NCBI GenBank assembly: GCA_964434865.1
Contig: CAYSWV010000001.1
Coordinates: 124,001-188,000, forward strand
Source: CAYSWV01 sp964434865
Lineage (GTDB): Bacteria > Cyanobacteriota > Cyanobacteriia > Thermostichales > Thermostichaceae
Reading direction: 5' to 3'
Length of the DNA stretch: 64,000 nt
The notes beneath the pieces are model-generated. The model had not been told where the DNA came from, did no database searches, and saw only the letters and a list, made by a program, of their open reading frames with translations. How positions within the stretch are numbered: the stretch's first letter is position 1; the number at the start of each line of letters is the position of its first letter. Below, one piece after another: positions 15,969 to 25,200 of this stretch. A program made the position numbers and the translations under genes.

Positions 15969-17063
15969 CTATGGAGACACAGGAATAATCATAATCTCTT
16001 CTTCAACCATAATTGAGTTACCAAGAGTATCAAAGATCTCAGCTGATCCTGATATTGCATTAGGCACCGGTAAGTTTAAGGGAACTGTAATCGGGAACGA
16101 TGCAGAACACACAAAGGGATCACAGCCAATATCAGCTGGAGTGAATGTGCCTGAAAACTGAAACTGAGCAGGATTGGCCAAGGCGACTGTTGCTTCAATC
16201 CGATCAATACCCGCTGGAGCAGTGATTTCAAAGGATAGATCAACAGTCTCACCTGGAACCACCTGAGCTGGTATAGTAGTTACCACTTCAATTGGCTCAC
16301 CAGGAAAGGTCTCACCAGGAATGGTTTCAATATCTTCAGGAGCTACCGATAAAGCCGGTGCAATGACCTCAATAAACTGTGAGAGATTATCGGCTGTCCT
16401 CAAGCTCTCAGGTAGTAAAAACGCTGCATAAACAGCAGCAACGTCTTCTAAATCAGGTGCTGGAACTTGCCCTCCAGCCACATAGTCGGTATTCGTTGCA
16501 TTGGGCACTGGATCTAAATCACCAGCCGCGTAAGGTTGAGGTCGTTGCGGGAATAACGAGTTGGCGATAGCTACAATATTGTCAGGTGTGCGCAAAGCTT
16601 CTGGTAGTAATGAGAGGGAAAAAGTCAAGACAAAGTCATCAAACGTGACAGCTGGAAAATCGCCCTGGTAGAGAAAATAGGTCTGATCAGAAACTCGGGA
16701 TTGAATAGAAATACGGGCTTCTGGATAGTCTGCTAGGGTGAGTGCTTGCTTGGGATCAACAGGTACCAAGGCATCAACTAAAGTTGAAACATAAGTACGG
16801 GTGAGTGCAGCTTGATCCTGGCCTGGCAGAGCTACTACTGTGATGGGTCCAACTTGAAGAGTATCAGTATCGGACAAGGGGTTCAGCGCTGTAATGGTAA
16901 ATTCTAGCAAGCCAGCTGGCACGGCAGTGGCAACCGAAGCATCAGGTTGAGAAGGTGCCAGGCTCAGAGGCGATTGCGTTCCTGTGCTACACGATCCGAC
17001 CAAGGCTGCCCCTGATGATAGTAGGATCATCCCCAATGATCTAAGTACTGAACCGGTTTTCAT
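15969..17063 (-). CDS. Lipoprotein with tandem LPE-x2-RT-x2-NI repeat module
   Basis: A 364-residue predicted lipoprotein. The ATG at 17063 follows a GAGG site and gives a good lipoprotein signal with lipobox LVGSC; a seven-codon longer start is less likely. The middle (about 130-250) holds two tandem repeats of about 55 residues: FDDFVLTFSLSLLPEALRT then NIVAIANSLFP, and LEDVAAVYAAFLLPESLRT then NLSQFIEVIAP, separated by DLDPVPNATNT. The same pair occurs in the nuclease at 22230-25577. The C-terminal 100 residues are beta-rich (PGETVDLSFEITAPAGI), like an immunoglobulin-type domain. I do not recognise the family; an outer-membrane or periplasmic site is inferred from the lipobox. Confidence 0.75.
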   Translation of the reverse strand: MKTGSVLRSLGMILLSSGAALVGSCSTGTQSPLSLAPSQPDASVATAVPAGLLEFTITALNPLSDTDTLQVGPITVVALPGQDQAALTRTYVSTLVDALVPVDPKQALTLADYPEARISIQSRVSDQTYFLYQGDFPAVTFDDFVLTFSLSLLPEALRTPDNIVAIANSLFPQRPQPYAAGDLDPVPNATNTDYVAGGQVPAPDLEDVAAVYAAFLLPESLRTADNLSQFIEVIAPALSVAPEDIETIPGETFPGEPIEVVTTIPAQVVPGETVDLSFEITAPAGIDRIEATVALANPAQFQFSGTFTPADIGCDPFVCSASFPITVPLNLPVPNAISGSAEIFDTLGNSIMVEEEIMIIPVSP

Positions 17064-17243
17064 CACAACCTCACAGAGCTTCAACTCATTTGAGTATAGG
17101 CTTGAGTGCTGAGATCCGCAAGAATCAGAGTTAGTAATGTTACATAATAAACTATTTAATTAGGGTATAAGATTCTTATTAAAATTCAAAGTCACTCCAG
17201 CTGCAGTAGAAGTATCCATAGAGTAGTAACCCCATTCCCCAGG

Positions 17244-18602
17244 CTAGTACTCTAGATCCGTTCTGTGGGATTGGATAAAGTCGGTATAGATCTCACCTTT
17301 CAAAAAAGCCTCAACCTGAAGAATCCGTTGATGAAATGGAATCGTTGTGGGCACCCCCATAATGGCACATTCACCCAGAGCTCGTTGCATGCGTTGAATA
17401 GCAGCAGTGCGATTGGGTCCCCATACAATCAATTTGCCGATCAAAGAGTCGTAATAAGGGGGAATCGTATAGTCTGTGTAGGCATGAGAATCCATGCGGA
17501 CCCCTGGACCCCCTGGGGGTAAAAAAGCTTTGATCCCGCCAGGATGAGGACGAAATTGATGCCTAGGATCTTCAGCATTAATTCGACATTCAATAGCGTG
17601 GCCTCTGAGTTCAACATCTTTTTGGCGGAAACTGAGGATCTCACCTTGAGCAATACGTATTTGTTCAGCAATCAGATCTAGGCCAGTTACCATCTCGGTG
17701 ACGGGGTGTTCAACCTGGATACGAGTATTCATTTCAATAAAGTAGTACTTACCATGTTTATCTAAGAGAAATTCAATTGTGCCTGCTCCCAGATAATTAA
17801 TGGCTTTGGCTGCCCTCACCGCATCAGCTCCCATTTTAGCTCGTAAGGATGAGGTGAGAGCCGGACTCGGGGCTTCTTCTAACAGTTTTTGGTGGCGTCG
17901 TTGGATGGAGCAATCTCGTTCAAACAGGTGAACTACATTACCATGAGCATCTCCTAAGATTTGAAATTCGATATGGCGAGGCCGCTCTAAAAATTTCTCG
18001 ATATAAACGCCGCGATCCCCAAAAGCTGCTTCGGCTTCACTCTGAGCTGTCCGGAGAAGTTTAACCAGATCCGAGGGGGTATAAGCAACCCGCATACCAC
18101 GACCTCCCCCTCCAGCTGTAGCTTTGATGATCACGGGATATCCCATTTTTTCAGCTTCACGCAGCGCCTCTTCATCGGTATCAACTAAACCTCGAGTGCC
18201 GGGTACTGTCGGGACTCCAACGGTGCGCATGGTTTCTTTGGCGGTGGCTTTATCGGCCATTTTGCGCATTGAATCTGGAGAGGGTCCAATGAAGAGCAGA
18301 TCATGATCAGTACACATTTCAGCAAACTTGGCGTTTTCAGCTAAAAAACCATAGCCTGGATGAATAGCATCTGCGTTGTGAGTAATGGCGGCTGAAATAA
18401 TGTTAGGGATGTTGAGGTAACTGCGATTACTTAAGGCCTCACCAACACAGACCGCTTCATCGGCTAACTGTACATGTAACGCTGAGCGATCGGCTGTGGA
18501 ATAGACAGCAACGGTGCTAATACCTAGCTCACGACAGGTCCGAATGATTCGGAGGGCAATCTCGCCTCGATTAGCAATTAAAATCTTAGAGATCGGTGCC
18601 AT
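17244..18602 (-). CDS. accC: Acetyl-CoA carboxylase, biotin carboxylase subunit
   Basis: A 452-residue biotin carboxylase of standard length. The start at 18602 gives MAPISKILIANRGEIALRI, matching the family; an in-frame longer start adds eleven unconserved residues. Visible signatures are the ATP-grasp glycine loop KATAGGGGRGMR, EAPSPALT, the active-site FIEMNTRIQVEHPVTE and GHAIECRINAEDP. It carboxylates biotin on AccB with bicarbonate and ATP, the first half of malonyl-CoA synthesis. The other subunits (accA, accB, accD) are not adjacent, which is common in cyanobacteria. Confidence 0.97.
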   Translation of the reverse strand: MAPISKILIANRGEIALRIIRTCRELGISTVAVYSTADRSALHVQLADEAVCVGEALSNRSYLNIPNIISAAITHNADAIHPGYGFLAENAKFAEMCTDHDLLFIGPSPDSMRKMADKATAKETMRTVGVPTVPGTRGLVDTDEEALREAEKMGYPVIIKATAGGGGRGMRVAYTPSDLVKLLRTAQSEAEAAFGDRGVYIEKFLERPRHIEFQILGDAHGNVVHLFERDCSIQRRHQKLLEEAPSPALTSSLRAKMGADAVRAAKAINYLGAGTIEFLLDKHGKYYFIEMNTRIQVEHPVTEMVTGLDLIAEQIRIAQGEILSFRQKDVELRGHAIECRINAEDPRHQFRPHPGGIKAFLPPGGPGVRMDSHAYTDYTIPPYYDSLIGKLIVWGPNRTAAIQRMQRALGECAIMGVPTTIPFHQRILQVEAFLKGEIYTDFIQSHRTDLEY

Positions 18603-18754
18603 GGTTGCTGCCACAATGAGAAGGAAATGAGTCACCAGCTAGTATGACACGATCCTTATCTGATCAGTTGCTGAAGTCAGCCAGTTACTCGATAGTGTGG
18701 TGACTTGATAGCGTTAAAATAAAGCCGAGACACTTCCAGGTCTTCAGCATCAGC

Positions 18755-19168
18755 CTAGGATCCTAAAAATGAGATTTCTGTATGCTCAAAGGTTGACAAA
18801 ATATCGTCAAGAGTCCGTTGTTGCAGGGCATAGGTCGCAACGGCATCGCTTGCAAACAAGATCTCATCCCCATCGTTAAGATCACAAAAATCAATGCGGT
18901 GACCATTCACAAACAGCCCGTTAGTGCTAGGATTCCCTTCAACATCGCCATCAATAATCTGATAAACAAAGTCATTAGGACTATGTTCTGAGGGACTCTT
19001 GAACAAAATGGCATGCCGGCGGGAGGCATACTGAGAATCAATTCGAATGCTGTTGCTAGGATCTCGCCCAATTGAATACATCTCAGCCGTTAACCAGTAG
19101 GCCTTAGGACCACCCCGGTCTTTAATGATCAAAACGTGATTCAGAACTGGTGGCTGAGATAACGACAT
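18755..19168 (-). CDS. FHA-domain protein
   Basis: A 137-residue protein that is essentially one forkhead-associated domain. Phosphothreonine-binding residues are visible: SIGRDPSNSIRI, the SRRH motif (ASRRHAIL), and STNGLFVNGHRI, covering about residues 30-110. The C-terminal tail (TLDDILSTFEHTEISF) is short and acidic. FHA domains read Thr phosphorylation, usually by Ser/Thr kinases, none of which is adjacent. The ATG at 19168 is preferred; nine codons more are possible upstream. It is transcribed away from glgC. Confidence 0.88.
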   Translation of the reverse strand: MSLSQPPVLNHVLIIKDRGGPKAYWLTAEMYSIGRDPSNSIRIDSQYASRRHAILFKSPSEHSPNDFVYQIIDGDVEGNPSTNGLFVNGHRIDFCDLNDGDEILFASDAVATYALQQRTLDDILSTFEHTEISFLGS

Positions 19169-19195
19169 GTTAAATCCTAGGCTGGACGGTTGCAC

Positions 19196-19524
19196 TGCTT
19201 TATGGATCTTAGTTCTCTGGAGTTCCTGAATGCCAGCATTTCCTCAAGTCAACTATAGGGCCATGTAAAACCTAGAACTTTCCTAATCTGGACCTATTGT
19301 AATGTATTTGTGTAGATGATGATCCAACCCACTCTTTCACTCGAACCCCTGAAGGATCCAACGACTCGCTTTGAGGTCCGTGTTTGAGGTCCGTGTTTGA
19401 GGTCATAAATAAGGTTGAGGAATAATGGCTAGGCTTTTGATGTGTCATTGATAATTTCTAGGCTTTGCCGAACCCTAAAGGTCTATGCTATTGGAGGAAC
19501 CCTTCTGCAGGACGGAGGACAAGT
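19196..19524. other. 329-bp divergent intergenic region upstream of glgC
   Basis: It separates the FHA gene and glgC and should hold both promoters; I could not fix either. It contains a 13-bp tandem repeat at 19370-19406. Confidence 0.4.
19370..19406. repeat. 13-bp tandem repeat, 2.8 copies
   Basis: TTTGAGGTCCGTG is repeated twice in full and a third time partly (TTTGAGGTCAT), in the glgC upstream region. Confidence 0.9.
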
Positions 19525-20811
19525 ATGCGTGAGGTACTGGCAATTATATTAGGTGGGGGCCGAGGGACTCGACTGTACCCATTAACCAAAAAACGAGCCA
19601 AACCAGCTGTTCCCCTAGCCGGCAAGTACCGCCTGATCGATATTCCTGTGAGCAACTGCATCAACTCGGATATCGATAAAATCTATGTTTTGACCCAGTT
19701 TAATTCAGCGTCGTTAAACCGGCACATCGTCAATACCTATCGGTTTTCACCGTTTACGGGTGGCTTTGTGGATGTCTTAGCCGCTCAACAAACCCCTGAA
19801 AATCCAGAGTGGTTCCAAGGTACAGCAGATGCTGTGCGACAGTACTTATGGCTCATGGATTCCTGGAAGGCTAAGGAATACTTGATCTTATCGGGTGATC
19901 ACCTGTATCGGATGGACTATCGGCCCTTTATTGAACATCATCGCAACACCAATGCTGATGTCACGTTATCGGTGATTCCGTGTACTGAATCGGTGGCTTC
20001 TAGTTTCGGTTTAATGAAGATCGATGATGGGGGTTGGGTCCGTTTTTTCCGGGAAAAGCCTAAGGGTGATCCCCTCAAAGAAATGCAAGTTGATACCCAA
20101 CAATTGGGGCTTAATGCAGAAGATGCGGCTCGAATGCCCTACATTGCCTCGATGGGGATCTATGTATTCAAAAGTGAGGTCCTGGCTGAACTATTGAGCC
20201 ATCGTGATCAGACTGACTTTGGCAAAGAGGTGTTACCCAACGCTCTTGATCGTTATAAACTTCAAGCTTATCTGTTTAAAGGCTACTGGGAAGATATTGG
20301 AACAGTAGAAGCTTTCTACAATGCTAATTTGGCTTTAGTCAAGCAACCCGTCCCTTCCTTTAGCTTTTATGATCTTGAGGCCCCCATTTACACTCGCCCT
20401 CGTTTTTTGCCACCCAACAAGATTTTAAGTTCAACAATTGAAGAATCCATTATCTGTGATGGCTGCATCATTAAAAATGCTCAGATCCGCAATTCCATTA
20501 TCGGGATCCGGTCGCGGTTAGATGCTAACACTGTGGTTGAAAACACCCTAGTGATGGGAGCCGACTTTTACGAAACGGCGGAAGAACGTGAAGCTCAAAC
20601 CGTTGAGCAACAACCTGCCGTCGGCATCGGGGCTAACTCCCATGTTCGCAACGCCATTGTGGATAAAAATGTCCGCATTGGTCGTAATGTCAAGATCTTG
20701 AATAAGGATCATGTCCAAGAGGCTGATCGGGAGAGTGACGGCTTCTGGATCACCAACGGCATTATTTGTATTCTCAAGGATGCTGCAATTGCAGATAATA
20801 CCGTTATCTAA
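19525..20811 (+). CDS. glgC: Glucose-1-phosphate adenylyltransferase (ADP-glucose pyrophosphorylase)
   Basis: A 428-residue enzyme of the usual cyanobacterial length. Signatures: ILGGGRGTRLYPLTKKRAKP (nucleotide-binding loop), LIDIPVSNCINSDI, NWFQGTADAVR-type EWFQGTADAVRQYLW, SGDHLYRMDY, and the left-handed beta-helix C-terminus with repeated hexapeptides. It makes ADP-glucose for glycogen synthesis and is normally activated by 3-phosphoglycerate and inhibited by phosphate. The ATG at 19525 is chosen: it has GGAGG seven bases upstream and matches the family N-terminus; an in-frame TTG 60 bases upstream is rejected. A hairpin terminator follows. Confidence 0.96.
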   Translation: MREVLAIILGGGRGTRLYPLTKKRAKPAVPLAGKYRLIDIPVSNCINSDIDKIYVLTQFNSASLNRHIVNTYRFSPFTGGFVDVLAAQQTPENPEWFQGTADAVRQYLWLMDSWKAKEYLILSGDHLYRMDYRPFIEHHRNTNADVTLSVIPCTESVASSFGLMKIDDGGWVRFFREKPKGDPLKEMQVDTQQLGLNAEDAARMPYIASMGIYVFKSEVLAELLSHRDQTDFGKEVLPNALDRYKLQAYLFKGYWEDIGTVEAFYNANLALVKQPVPSFSFYDLEAPIYTRPRFLPPNKILSSTIEESIICDGCIIKNAQIRNSIIGIRSRLDANTVVENTLVMGADFYETAEEREAQTVEQQPAVGIGANSHVRNAIVDKNVRIGRNVKILNKDHVQEADRESDGFWITNGIICILKDAAIADNTVI

Positions 20812-20854
20812 ACGGCTTTTAAATTTAAGCGAGATCAACAGTTTTGATCTGGGT

Positions 20855-20892
20855 AGGCTGCCTTGTACTGAAATGGGGCAGCTTTTGTTTTA
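20855..20892 (+). terminator. Probable rho-independent terminator after glgC
   Basis: The arms AGGCTGCC (20855-20862) and GGCAGCTT (20877-20884) pair with one wobble, with a 14-base loop, and run into TTTTGTTTT. It lies 45 bases after the glgC stop. Confidence 0.65.
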
Positions 20893-21059
20893 GAAGCCTT
20901 CCCCTAGGCTTATTCCAGGACGCAAGAGGATCTAGGGTAAATAAAAGCGCTCTGAAGGTTAACCTTCTCATCATTCTATGAAGCAAATCTTAAAACTAAT
21001 ATCTATTATTTAGAGGTCATGAATTAAGAACAGTTTAAATCAAGACTATCTAAAGGGAT

Positions 21060-21193
21060 CTCAAACTGGACTCAAANNNNNNNNNNNNNNNNNNNNNNNN
21101 NNNNNNNNNNNNNNNNNNNNNNNNNNNNNNNNNNNNNNNNNNNNNNNNNNNNNNNNNNNNNNNNNNNNNNNNNNNNCTCAAACTGGACTCAAA
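21060..21193. other. Scaffold gap of 100 Ns with identical 17-bp flanks
   Basis: Exactly 100 Ns occupy 21077-21176. The 17 bases before (21060-21076) and after (21177-21193) are identical, CTCAAACTGGACTCAAA. A round 100-N run is a conventional placeholder, so the real distance is unknown; the contig ends may overlap or the gap may hold a repeat. The 650 bases between glgC and the next gene show no coding sequence that I can support. Confidence 0.9.
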
Positions 21194-21462
21194 GTGGCTA
21201 GACATCAGCTATTGGGCCACATCAAGCTCAGATCTCAGGTGCGTTTAACCCATTCTTAAAATTGTAATAAACTGAAATTGATTCCCCTAAGTTTTATGAT
21301 GCTGGTAAGGTAGAACGTATGATTGAGGTGATTTCTGGTAGGTATAACTAGGACCATTGGCATGGAATCCGGCTGATTGTGGAAGATAAAGTGATTTTGT
21401 TCTAAAATCAGCCTTTGGTTGAATCTCAGAGTCGTCTCAACATATTTGTTAAGGAGCGAGCC

Positions 21463-22107
21463 TTGCTGCGATCACGCCTTAGTATAAAACTCCTCACACT
21501 GCTAGTGGTCACCCTTCTGATCAGCAGTTGTTCTGATGATGATTCCCCAACAGTAGCTCTCCCAACCCCTGTTTCAAGCCCCACCCCTGTTTCACCAGTC
21601 CCAACCCCAACGCCTGGATCGCCAGCTCCGACTCCAACGCCTGGATCGCCAGCTCCAACTCCAACCCCTGGATCGCCAGCTCCAACCCCCACTCCTACAG
21701 CAACGCCTGGATCACCCACACCATCTCCGTCACCTGGATCACCCACGCCAACACCCTCACCCATGGCAGATCTTTCAATCATTGTTTTGAATTCTTCTTT
21801 TAGCGCAGTTGCAGGTACTATTCAAATTTCAGTACAAAATTCTGATTTGGAAACACCGAGCTTTGCGCTCTTGGGAACTGATGGGAGTGGAGTTGCTGCA
21901 ACCGCAACTTTTGTCCGATCCTCACTGACTCTGTTTGCAGGATTCACTAGTTACTCAGTTGATATTGGTGCTACGTTTATTCAACTAGATGTCGATCAGT
22001 TTCAAATTGATGGTGTAACCAATGCTGACTGTGTTATTATTCACAACCCAGGACAAGATCCTCTCAATCCAGACAGCCAAATTGCTACTTCAGAAGGTTG
22101 TCTCTAA
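21463..22107 (+). CDS. Pro/Thr-rich lipoprotein sharing a C-terminal module with the adjacent nuclease
   Basis: A 214-residue predicted lipoprotein. The TTG at 21463 is chosen: AAGGAG lies six bases ahead and the product begins with a basic stretch, a hydrophobic core and the lipobox LISSC. Residues about 30-100 are a low-complexity linker of Pro, Thr, Ser and Gly (TPTPGSPAP units), typical of surface spacers. The C-terminal module (about 120-214) starts AGTIQISVQNSDLETPSF and includes LFAGFTSYS, ADCVIIHNPGQDP and QIATSEGC; it is clearly paralogous to a module in the nuclease 120 bases downstream. Two Cys in this module may form a disulfide. Function unknown; surface location inferred. Confidence 0.72.
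   Translation: MLRSRLSIKLLTLLVVTLLISSCSDDDSPTVALPTPVSSPTPVSPVPTPTPGSPAPTPTPGSPAPTPTPGSPAPTPTPTATPGSPTPSPSPGSPTPTPSPMADLSIIVLNSSFSAVAGTIQISVQNSDLETPSFALLGTDGSGVAATATFVRSSLTLFAGFTSYSVDIGATFIQLDVDQFQIDGVTNADCVIIHNPGQDPLNPDSQIATSEGCL
21607..21687 (+). repeat. 27-bp tandem repeat encoding the Pro-rich linker
   Basis: Three copies of a 27-base unit beginning CCAACGCCTGGATCGCC encode the nine-residue repeat PTPGSPAPT inside the lipoprotein linker. Third-codon changes distinguish the copies. Confidence 0.85.
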
Positions 22108-22229
22108 ATCAAGTTTTTAAAGCTTTTCTCCTCACCACCGTGTCAAGCCTTAGATCTAATCTACTATTTTGTGTAGCTTGACGATTCTCACCCAACCCTG
22201 ATTGTGATCTAACTAACAAGGATAACGTG

Positions 22230-25200
22230 ATGAAAAAGTTCAATTGGTCTAATCTATCTTCGGTTGCACTCTTGATCGCTCTGAGTGCTTGCGGTGGTGG
22301 GTCAACGTTGACTTCAGTTAACTCCCCGGGTGCTGATGCGCCGCAACCGGCTACCAATGCTGCGACCTCTCGGTTAGCCGGATCTCTCTTGTTACAATCG
22401 GCGGATACCAGTGCTGAGTCTATTGAATTTTGTGAGGTTGACTTTCCCCAGGTGTCCATTGACGGATCAGCTTTCTACGTGGCTAGCTATGCGGATGCCA
22501 TGACTGAGACTGAGATGTGCGATCTGCCTCCAGGGATCTCCATTGCCAATTCAACCGATGCTACGAATTTGCTCTATCAGGCTAATCCTGGTGTGGTTGA
22601 TTTTGAAGACTTTGTTCTAGTGTTTGCCACGTCTCAATTACCGGTTGCTCAACGGACAGCGGCCAACATTGTGGCCCAAGCTAACACCTTGTTTCCGGCA
22701 GGTGCCTTTACAGAAGTCGGCCTAGATCCAGTCCCTGACGAAACCAATACCAACTTTGCTCAGCCGGATACACCCTCACCTGATCTAACAGATGCTTTGG
22801 TGGTGTATGTATCTACCTTTTTGCCTGAAGCGATCCGGACTGCAGACAATATTGTGGCACTAGCCAACGCGGTGGCCCCAGGTGTTCCCTTGATGGCGGG
22901 TGATATTAACTCTATTCCTGTAGTGGATCCCTTACCGGGTGCAGGTAACACCATTCCTGAGATCCAGGGTGCTAGTCACATTTCTCCTTTGGTCAACCCA
23001 GCTGATGGTACTCCTCTAGAGGGTAATCCCGTATCAGGTGTGCCTGGTGTCGTAACTCAATTAGCTGGCAATGGCTTCTACATGCAGGATCCTGTAGGTG
23101 ATGGAGATCCTGATACATCTGACGGTATCTTTGTGTTCACCGGTGGTGCCCCTACAGTGGCTGTGGGTGATTCGATCCTGGTTGCTGGTGATGTGATCGA
23201 GTTTCGTCCAGGTTGTGGCGGTGTTGACTTTATCTGTGCAGGCGATGGTGGCGAAGCGAATCTAGCGATCACTCAACTCACTAATGTAACGATTACACCG
23301 GTCAGCTCTGGTAATCCTTTACCTGATCCTGTTGTATTGGGTGTTGATCGGATTCCACCTAACCTGATCGTGACTGATGATTCTGGCGCCAATATCGAGC
23401 TGGATAATGTTTACGATCCCGCTAACGATGGGATTGATTTCTACGAAAGCCTGGAAGGTATGCGGGTTGAAGTGAATCAGCCCATAGTGTTAGGACCTAC
23501 CGATCGTTTCGATCAATTCTTTGTGGCTCCCACTGGTGTCACCCTGACTCCTCAAACGACTCGGGGTGGTGTGTTCCTTGATCCACCTGACTTCAACCCT
23601 GAGATTCTAGAAATTGCTGGAGATGGCTTACAGGTTAATGCGGGTGATCTACTGAATGATCAAGTCTTTGGTGTGATTGACTATAGCTTTGGTCGTTTTG
23701 AATTATTGCCTGATGATCCCAGCGCGATTGCTGTCACCACACCCACGTCTCTGACCCCTGAAACCACTACTTTAATTGGATCTGCGGCGGATCAGCTTAA
23801 GGTTGCCACTTACAACGTGTTGAACCTTGATCCCACTGATCCTCAATCTAAGTTTGATCAATTGGCTGCTGATATTGCGACTCGTCTGGATGCCCCCGAC
23901 ATTATTGCTTTACAGGAAGTTCAAGATAACAGCGGTCCTGCTAATGATGGTACGGTTGATGCTGATCAGACGCTACAGGCTTTGATCAATGCTATTGTGG
24001 CTGCCGGTGGACCTACTTATCAGTTTTCTGAAGTTGCGCCTCTTGACGACAGCACGGGTGGACAGCCTGTCGGAAATATTCGGGTTGCCTTCTTATTTAA
24101 CCCGGCTCGAGTTTCACTGCCTACTGCACCCGGTGGCGCTGGAGATGCTAACACAGATACGACAGTTAACGATAATGGTGGTGTCCCTCAGCTACAACTC
24201 AACCCTGGTTTGATCGATCCCATGGTGGGCGGACCTTTTGATGATAGTCGTCGACCTCTGGTGGGTGAGTTTGTTTTCAATGGCGAAACAGTCTTTGTAG
24301 TGGGTGTGCACCTCAACTCTAAGAGTGGTGATGAGCCGATCTTTGGCCGCTTCCAGCCTCCTACCTTAACGAGTGAAACTGAGCGATTGGGTCAAGTTGC
24401 CGCTATTGCTACCTTTGTGAATGAGATCTTTGCTATCGATGCGAATGCCAATGTGATTGTCTTGGGTGATACCAATGACTTTGAATTTTCAGCACCGATT
24501 CAAACGTTGGCTACAGATGCTGGCTTAACAAACCTGGTGGATAACGTCCCTCAAAATGATCGCTTCACCTTTGTGTTTGGCGGTACTTCTCAGGTTCTGG
24601 ACAACTTCCTAGTGAGCCCCAGCTTGAATGCTTCTAATCCTCAGGTTGACATTGTTCACGTTAACAGTGCTGACTTTGCTAATGGTGAAGATGAAGTGAT
24701 TGGATCTGATCACGATCCCATTGTGGCTACCTTTACAGTAGGGGCTCCAGCAGTTCCGATCCCTGTGACTCCTCCTGTGAATCAGCCAGCTGGCCAGATT
24801 CAGATCTCAGTGCAGATTAGTAGTTTGGCTACCCCAAGCTTTATGGCAGGTAGTGTCAACTTTGTAGCTTCTCCTATTGAACTGTTTACTGGCTTTACAA
24901 CCTACTCAACTACGGATACTTTTGCAACTGCGGCATTCAATCAGTTGGTGATCCCAGGTGTGATGGCATCTGATTGTGTAGTTGTGCACGTTCCTGGTCA
25001 AGATCCAACTGTTGCAGCCAACCAAATTGCCCTGTCTGCAGCTTGTAGCTTCAATGGTGGTGGTGGTGACGCTGATCTGATCCTCACTGGGGTTGTAGAT
25101 GGCCCACTCACAGGTGGAACCCCCAAGGCTATTGAACTCTTTGCTGTCAACGCGATCCCAGACTTAAGCATCTATGGTGTTGAGTCAGCCAACAATGGAG

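Noticed and set aside
21426..21782. Gly/Val-rich open frame opposite the Pro-rich lipoprotein
   Set aside because: Mirror of the repetitive Pro/Thr codons on the other strand.
22109..22459. 116-codon minus-strand frame opposite the nuclease start
   Set aside because: Covers the signal peptide and lipobox of a strongly supported gene; no motif of its own.
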